Assembly: GCA_963995525.1 (NCBI GenBank)
Contig: OZ023205.1
Location: forward strand, 53,656,505 to 53,720,504
Direction: 5' to 3'
Source: Escarpia spicata
Taxonomy: Eukaryota > Annelida > Polychaeta > Sabellida > Siboglinidae
Length of the DNA stretch: 64,000 bases
The notes beneath the pieces are model-generated. The model was not told the DNA's origin. It did no database searches and saw nothing but the letters and a program-made list of their open reading frames with translations. Shown here piece by piece: positions 56,954 to 64,000 of the stretch (position 1 is the stretch's first letter; each line of letters starts with the position of its first letter). The translations under genes and the position numbers were made by a program.

Positions 56954-57508
56954 CTGCAAATATAAGATAGTTGACAACCGCGATGACTGCGTGTGAAACA
57001 CATTGCGCTGCTGTACTGGTCTACTTCAGTCTGACATTCTGTATATGTCTTGAATATAAAATTAATTTGAAGGTAAATGTTTACTGCAAGACTTTTTGGT
57101 GAATCAACAGTCGCTATTGCAAACCAAAGAGACATGATCTCGAGTCGGAATACTGTTAATCTTAACAATGTAAGTTAAGTTGATGAAATCCAAGTTGGAA
57201 TTATCTATTATTTAAACATACACTATTGTATACGGAGATATTTTAAGATTGGTTACTTCGATTATGTGGTTAGTTCTAACTAGGTTGTGCAAACAAACAG
57301 TTACAGACGATATCATGCAAGCTACATGTAGCAGGCCTCGCTACAGCACTTTCCTGACATTTGTTGCCACGAACGCCATATTTGGGCTGGAATGCATGTA
57401 GAGAGATTGTGACGGACATAGGAAGGGGCAGGTGAGATTATTCCGAAAAAAAGGAATGACTTTTCTGTCGTATTCAGTATTTAACTATACAATGTGTCAA
57501 TTATCGCC

Positions 57509-57608
57509 CACTCTGTCCACTCTGTGCAGTCTGTGCACTCTGTGCAGTCTGTGCAGTCTGTGCAGTCTGTGCAGTCTGTGCAGTCTGTGCAGTCTGTGCA
57601 GTCTGTGA
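57509..57608. repeat. 9-bp tandem repeat (gtgcagtct)n
   Basis: About ten units of gtgcagtct in the 5' region of the retroelement, followed by two copies of a roughly 51-bp unit (cataacattgactacgccgt) at 57,615-57,705. Confidence 0.95.
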
Positions 57609-58449
57609 ACAATTCCATAACATTGACTACGCCGTCTACGGGATACCAAAGTCTGTAAACGATTACATAACATTGACTACGCCGTCTGCGGGCTACCACA
57701 GTGCTGAATACTATCTCCACGCCCAAATAGTATGACCGATGATTCTGAAGCTCTGGCCCTCCGGCTGATAGAGCTATCGAACGATGACGCCGTGTTGGCC
57801 ATAGTAAAAAGTGAAATCTATCCCGTTGTTATCGCGAAGAAAATATGCGTGTTAAACGCTGAGCTCGATCAGCTGACGGATGAGTTACGTACGAAAGATT
57901 CCCGAATTGCACAACTAGAGGCGAAGCTACCTTTAAGGAAGCAACAGACAAGTTGGAGCAGTATACCAGTCGGCCTAATAACATTTCATGGGATTGAGGA
58001 ACGGCGCGAGGGCGAGAACACAGAATCTCGATATATCTTGTCCTCGACGTAGTCAACAACAAAGTGGGATTGACACCGCCGCTCACGACGAATGACATCG
58101 AACGAAGCCATTGCCTAGGCACCAAACGAGACACGGGGTGCCGCTTAATCATTGTGCCTTTCAAGACCGAGCGAATGCGTGACAACGTCTTTCGTAATCC
58201 TTCAAGTTGACGGATTATAACACTAACAATCGCAACGCGCAGGTGTTCTTCAACGAAGATCTGACTAAGCGCAGATCGATGTTAGCCTACGAGTCCAGGA
58301 AATACAAACAACAACAATAACAAATCGACGACTGCTGGACGGCGAACGGTAAAATCATGGTTAAAGCCTTACACAATAGGATCAAAGAAATTACATCAAT
58401 GAAAGACCTTCATCTATATTAAAGCTTTCTCGCTTTAGTAATTTTGAGT

Positions 58450-59230
58450 ATGTTGGTCGATATGTAAGGACACGTGTTGTCAAAGTAATGATTCTTCTCT
58501 GACAGTTTATTTTCCTTTTTCTGTAATTATTTGTAGTAGACACTGTTTATATACTGCTGAGGTATAATATTACTTTTTCTCTTCGGTCATTATTTTTTTA
58601 TAAATTAATCAGTCCAATTATATTTTACTGAGCAACAATACTAAGGCATTCACACTGTAATGAACGCTACTAATTTGACACAGGATTAATCATGACAATA
58701 TGATTATTATTATTTTGTGGTTATATTATTATTATTATTATCACACATGATTAATTATGATGTAATTGTTTTATTTGTCGCTCTTGTGAATATTGATGTT
58801 GGTCACACCATGGTAGTATCTTTTCTCTAGCACTATTTTTTCTCATTAACAATATGCATCATATGCTATCTGAGATTGTTACCTAAGTATTTTGCTGTTT
58901 AGCTAAATTAATGCAACTTCTTTTTACCGCTGTTGTGAATTTGATGTTGGTCACAACATGGTATTATGTTTTACTCTATTACTGTTTTTTTTTCATTAAT
59001 AATACTATCTCATTATTATGCTGTTTAACTAACTTAATACATTTTTTATTCCTGCTGATAATTTGACAAATGAATTAATCATGACATTGCGTTTTTTTCT
59101 TCAATTATTATTTTTATAATCAAACTTTACCAGCAATGATTAATCAAAATATTGTCATTGTTGACAACATAGCTCACACCTTTCCTAGCTTACGCCTGTA
59201 CTCGTGACTTTTGTTCTATTAAATGTATAT
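58450..59230. other. AT-rich spacer inside the retroelement
   Basis: T-rich sequence with diverged repeats of attaatcatgacaat and gatgttggtcacaacatggta. No open frame of interest. It separates ORF1 from ORF2 remnants. Confidence 0.5.
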
Positions 59231-61739
59231 GTTTTCTTTTGTTTTACTACTACGCATACAACTACGGTGAATGTTATCAAGACATGCTGCACAGAATATG
59301 CCAAGCTATCACTTTTTCTACACTACAAGTTCTTTTATTTTATTTTTCTGCTGCTTTTAGTAGTAGCGTAAACACGTTGGACTGGGAGATTGAATTAAAA
59401 TGCTATACTCAATTAGATGTGTAATTTGGATGATGATATTAGTATTGACCGGGTCCAAACAAAAGGAAATTTTGATTTTAGAAATTTTTGTCATTATATT
59501 AATCATTACGAAGGTGACATATATCATGATTATTATTTTTCTTTAACTGCAAATGATTGCAAATACTTCAAACCAATTGAATATTCCAATGTTTTCCACT
59601 GTGATAATATATTTCTATCGATGTTCTCTATAAATTGTCGCAGTTTAGAGGCACATTGGGATTCTATGCAAAAGTACTTTTTGATTGATCTTCAAATGGC
59701 CTCAAACTTGACATAATTGGTTTAGTACAAATATATAAAATTCGTGATTCCCAACAATACAATATAAGTGGGTAACACAGTTTACTTTACAATACAAGAC
59801 TACAACATGATGATGGTCACGGTGGATTTGGAATACATATTAACGAAAGCTTGACCTACTTTATACATGATGATCTTTCCATATGTATTCCTCATGTAGT
59901 TGAGTCTGTATATGTTGAAGCTTAAGGTAATCATAACAAACCTATTATAGTAGGTGTAGTTTATCGACCTAACGCTCCTCCCCGTGCATATATCGATCTA
60001 TTTATAAGCAACATTATAGAAATCCTGGATACAATTTCAAATGAAAATAAAACCGCTTATTTAATGGACGATTATAACATTAATTTGCTAAACTTTGTCA
60101 CCCATCAAGAAAACGACTTCATAGATAACGTAATATCCCAAGAATGTATTCCGTATATAACCAAACCAACAAGTATAACAGAATATTCGGCAACACTTAT
60201 AGACCACTTATATTAAAATCATACTCATCCTAGTTATGAATCGGGGATTCTTATAACTGATTTAGCTGATCACTTTGGAATATTTCATATAATATATGGT
60301 TCACCTCGACCACAAGATAAATATATAAGCAGGTCCGACAGATGACCCAAACATATTTTATCGTTTAGAAATCTATTGGCTCAGGCTGATTACCCAACTG
60401 TATTATGCACTGGCAATGCGAATGAAGGTTACGATAATTTTATGATAATATACAAATCATTTTTCGAAATATCTTGTCCAATAAAATATGTTAAAGTTAA
60501 GAAAACAATATTAAACGTTAACCTTGGATGACATCAGGCATATTGACTTCATCGCTAAATAAAGCAAAGTTATTCCGAAAGAAATTAAACAGACCCATTC
60601 TAGAAATTATCAATACATATAGCGAATATTGTAGAGTTTTTAATAAGATTAAACGAGCAGCAAACAGTACTTATTACACAGACAGGCTGGGAGAACGTAG
60701 GCACAATATCAAAGAAACATGAAACCATCATAAACGGACAAGAAAAATCTAATTGAAACAACATTTCAGAACAAAATTAATAATTCTTTTATTGGAATAG
60801 GTAAATCAACAAGCGATTCAGTAGCTCTTCCTGTTACGCAATTTGGCACACACCTCCGAGGCAATTATCCGGTAAATATGTTCATGCAACCCACACAAAC
60901 AAGTGAAATTGAAACAATTGTACAAAAGCTTAAAACTAAATGCACCGAAGGATTCGACGTCGTATCCACTTAACTACTTCAAGCGACCATACAAGAAGTA
61001 GCCACCTCCGCTTGAGCATATATTAAATCAATCCTTTGTTACAGGCACTGTTCCTGAAAACTTAAACACCGCAAAAGTAATTCATGTTTTTAAATCAGTT
61101 AACAACAAAATGTTTAAAAATTATAGACCTACAAGCATTCTACCTGCGATTTCTAAAATAAGGGAAACAATTGCATGCAATAAATTAATCATGATTTTAC
61201 AAAATAACATTCTATCTAAACACCAATATGAATTTCGTGCAAAACATTCTACTATTCACCCAATACTGCATATGCTCAATGATATTGCAGATGCAAACGA
61301 AAACAAAAATTCTGGAATTCGGGGAATACGTAATAAATGGGCTTCAGTTATCTATCAAATCGAAAACAATATTCTGAGATACATAAATGTCAATCATCGC
61401 AAAAAAAACATTATAAGTGGGGTACTCCAAAGTTCCATACTTCGACCAGTCTCATTCCTAGTTTTTGGAAAACAAATTGAAAAAAGTCCCTTTCAAAATA
61501 TGATTGCATATTTTGGTAAAGTAAAACTCATAGGCCAGCAGAAATCCGTCATGAACAAAGGCGCCAGACCGCGGTGAATGTTGGGGCAGGGGGCATAGGC
61601 TCATTAACATTATTGAACTGCACCCGCCTTGAGGCTAACCAATAAGCTCCAACATCACCCCTTGCCGACATATTGTGAGCTAAGCCTATCTCCAGACCCC
61701 ACCAAAATGCGTGATATACAAAATAAACCTTCTCTTCAG

Positions 61740-62490
61740 TTTTGCTATGTTGGTGAAATGGTAAATGTACGCACGGTAACAAAACACTACGGTGTTGGTA
61801 CCTAATGCACCCATGTTTCTCCGGTAGTCCTTTTACACCACATTTGCGAATATACACTGATTTCAATATGCGGCGACGGAGACCATTAATTACGACTACC
61901 TGACAGAGTTATATTGTGGCGGGGAGGTTCACAACTGAGACCCTATCTGGATTATTTAGATACACTTATCCTATACTACAACTTACAATATAGCCACTGC
62001 AGTATTTAACATGGCGTATATTCACGCGCAACACCCCAATGTAACTGCGCATATAAACCAACAGTGAGTCGCATTCTTCTCCAAGTGAAATATCATAAAA
62101 GCTATCTCCTCAACTACCTTAGCTCATCAAGAATTAGTTTGTTATATACAAATGCATAATATGTTAATATATTGAATAATACACGCATTAGGTTTAATAA
62201 AGTAAGTTGCACGTATTTATAATTCGTATTGTATGTATTCAATGTTTTAGTTTGAGAAGGGCATAGCAACATATAAGTCTATGACTTCAGCTATATCGTT
62301 CTAGCAGCAGCACGCACACCATACTGTGCATGTATTATGTTGCTGTTGTTGAATAAACTTTCATTCAACGTTCATTCATGCATACATGATTTCTTTAAAT
62401 TATAGAAATAATTGGCTTTGGCAGTTACGTATGGTAATTGGCCAACATTAATCCTTCACACCACATCATTTGTCGGTGACATGTTATTTT
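61740..62490. repeat. Diverged duplicate of 230-900
   Basis: See the partner near the start of the window. Same order of islands, same orientation, no coding capacity. Confidence 0.5.
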
Positions 62491-62544
62491 AGACAGGAAG
62501 GAAGGGAAATTTACAAAATCAAGACCGAATCAAGCGTCGCAATG

Positions 62545-62790
62545 GGCACACGACATCTTTTGGACGTCTTTTAGCAGTTAATCAGTTAATTTTTGGTCAT
62601 ATGGATGACGTCTAAAAACACGTAATTTAGACATCTAACAGACGTCTACGTATTTACGTCAGAAATTATATGCAAAATAGTGTTTCACTGGCAACCTAAA
62701 TTTGACGTGTTTTATAGGTCAAAAAGACATATTTTAGGCGTCAAGATGTAGCACAATTACCCACTGAATGGGTACACACGTCTTTCTTTC
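62545..62790. repeat. Cluster of GACGTC / TTTAGAC words
   Basis: ttggacgtcttttag, gatgacgtctaaaaacacg, tttagacatctaacagacgtc, gacgtgttttataggtc and attttaggcgtc recur in both orientations in 250 bases, as in a decayed short palindromic element. No terminal repeats could be fixed. Confidence 0.35.
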
Positions 62791-63149
62791 TTTTTGTTTC
62801 TTTTTGTCCGCCACGTGGAGCTACTAGTACAGTGGCCACAATTACGGGTCATGCCTCAGTTAGAAAAGTGCAGCGCATTTTTGAGAATTTTTTTTTTTAT
62901 ACAAAATTCACCTGCTCAGACGTAAGTGCATTTGAGTAGTCAGGTGTGATTGTAGAAGGTGTTGACTGTAACAGTTACAACAGCAAAGTTCGGTACATCT
63001 GAAATGAGCTGTTTTGCGGACACACGTGGTACTGCATATGAGGATACATGACTGACTCTTCTCGTCCCATGTCCAAAACCAGCCATATGGAGTGGACGTC
63101 TGCTGCTGGACTAGACTGGGCAAACAAATACAACTTTATATGATACATG

Positions 63150-63205
63150 TTATATATATATATATATCTATATATATATATATATCTATATATATATATA
63201 TATAT

Positions 63206-63250
<45 letters not shown>
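63150..63250. repeat. (TA)n microsatellite
   Basis: About 100 bases of TA with a few C interruptions. Confidence 0.97.
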
Positions 63251-63252
<2 letters not shown>

Positions 63253-63276
63253 TGTGTGTATGTATATATCCTCTCC

Positions 63277-63598
<322 letters not shown>

Positions 63599-63736
63599 CA
63601 CTCTTTGCCTCCTTAGCGTAATCCAAGTTGTTACTCTTGCCTTAATAATGTACAACGGCGAAGCAGTCCACTAGTTAAAGGATCACGAATCCAAATCTAA
63701 ATTGACGAATGGATTGATTTACTACCACGTAGATGA

Positions 63737-64000
63737 ATGCTTCCGCTGCTCCAGATTCCTCATGTCATTTTAAGCTCTTGCCATAGGATGGATATGTCTT
63801 ATCGCAACCTGTTAAACCGTGGAAGACTGACAAGGACTTGGATATATATTTTCCCAGAGCGTTACCGGTGGTTCGCCGCGATCGTCATTTCCATTTATTG
63901 GTACCTTGTGATCATCGACTACCTACCTCCGTTACCATTTACAAAGCTTTTTTTGATGTGTATTTTAATTGTGTTGGCGATGTATGCAATCCAGACGACA
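63737..64000 (+). CDS. Partial hydrophobic open frame at window edge
   Basis: ATG 63,737 opens 88 codons without a stop to the window end; internal ATGs at 63,788 and 63,794 are alternatives. After a short basic stretch (SYRNLLNRGRLTRTW) come two likely membrane helices (WFAAIVISIYWYLVIIDYL and LFLMCILIVLAMYAI). No family recognised; it could be the first exon of a membrane protein or chance. Confidence 0.35.
   Translation, partial: MLPLLQIPHVILSSCHRMDMSYRNLLNRGRLTRTWIYIFPERYRWFAAIVISIYWYLVIIDYLPPLPFTKLFLMCILIVLAMYAIQTT

Larger units (their letters stand above)
57480..61545 (+). mobile_element. Non-LTR retrotransposon with coiled-coil ORF1, 3'-truncated
   Basis: A 5' region with 9-bp tandem repeats is followed by ORF1 (57,732 on): a coiled-coil stretch (VLNAELDQLTDELRTKDSRIAQLEAKL), GIEERREGENTE, DIERSHCLGTKRDTGCRLIIVPF, with a frameshift. 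Next come an endonuclease remnant (59,620-60,240: INCRSLEAHWDS, VGVVYRPNAPPRAYID) and the RT start (61,080-61,520: NYRPTSILPAISKI, SKHQYEFRAKHSTIHP, SGVLQSSILRPVSF). It ends before the RT C-terminus. Many stops; not functional. Confidence 0.8.

Overview
The window is animal nuclear DNA: AT-rich sequence full of (GT)n, (CT)n and (CTGT)n microsatellites, decayed non-LTR retrotransposons, a tRNA-headed SINE, and short spliced exons encoding cysteine-rich galaxin-like repeats. Galaxin-like genes of this kind are known in molluscs, brachiopods and corals, so a marine invertebrate, perhaps a mollusc, is the best guess. The species cannot be fixed from the sequence.

The centre (25,896-42,369) is a complete 16.5-kb Polinton/Maverick (adintovirus-like) element, visibly richer in G+C and CpG than its surroundings. 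It has 5'-AG...CT-3' ends, terminal inverted repeats of about 305 and 236 bp, and a 6-bp target duplication with one mismatch (aacaac/aacgac). A left, mainly plus-strand module holds an RPA70-like single-strand DNA-binding protein gene, five short open exons that each follow a splice acceptor, and protein-primed DNA polymerase B. A spliced acidic-protein gene diverges from it across a tandem-repeat promoter region with NRF1-, E2F- and CRE-like sites. A right, minus-strand module holds, in transcription order, a NADAR/YbiA-family gene, packaging ATPase, three small or accessory proteins, integrase with chromodomain, a membrane protein, penton-like minor capsid protein, basic core protein, double-jelly-roll major capsid protein and adenovirus-type protease. 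PolB, integrase, ATPase, major capsid, NADAR and at least one accessory gene carry stops or frameshifts, and the integrase has lost its first catalytic aspartate, so this copy looks inactive. RPA, penton, core protein and protease are open throughout.

The Polinton sits inside the terminal exon of a galaxin-like gene. The host region is a diverged segmental duplication: block A (about 5.8-17.4 kb) and block B (about 21.7-48.9 kb) share the same order of SINE, plus-strand galaxin gene, minus-strand galaxin gene, retroelement remnant and further galaxin exon. Block A keeps the unoccupied version of the Polinton target. One three-exon galaxin-like gene with a signal peptide (23,031-24,595, block B) looks intact; its block A copy has lost its start codon. 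More galaxin exons, mostly on the minus strand, lie at 48.7, 50.0, 55.3, 56.0 and 56.9 kb.

The flanks hold copies of a CR1-like retrotransposon (SGNH-hydrolase ORF1, endonuclease, reverse transcriptase; 3' ends of gatttaacaa repeats), an RTE-like fragment with a 21-bp target duplication, two remnants of elements with a coiled-coil ORF1, a 439-bp fold-back element and several long microsatellites. The last 264 bases carry an open hydrophobic reading frame that runs off the edge.
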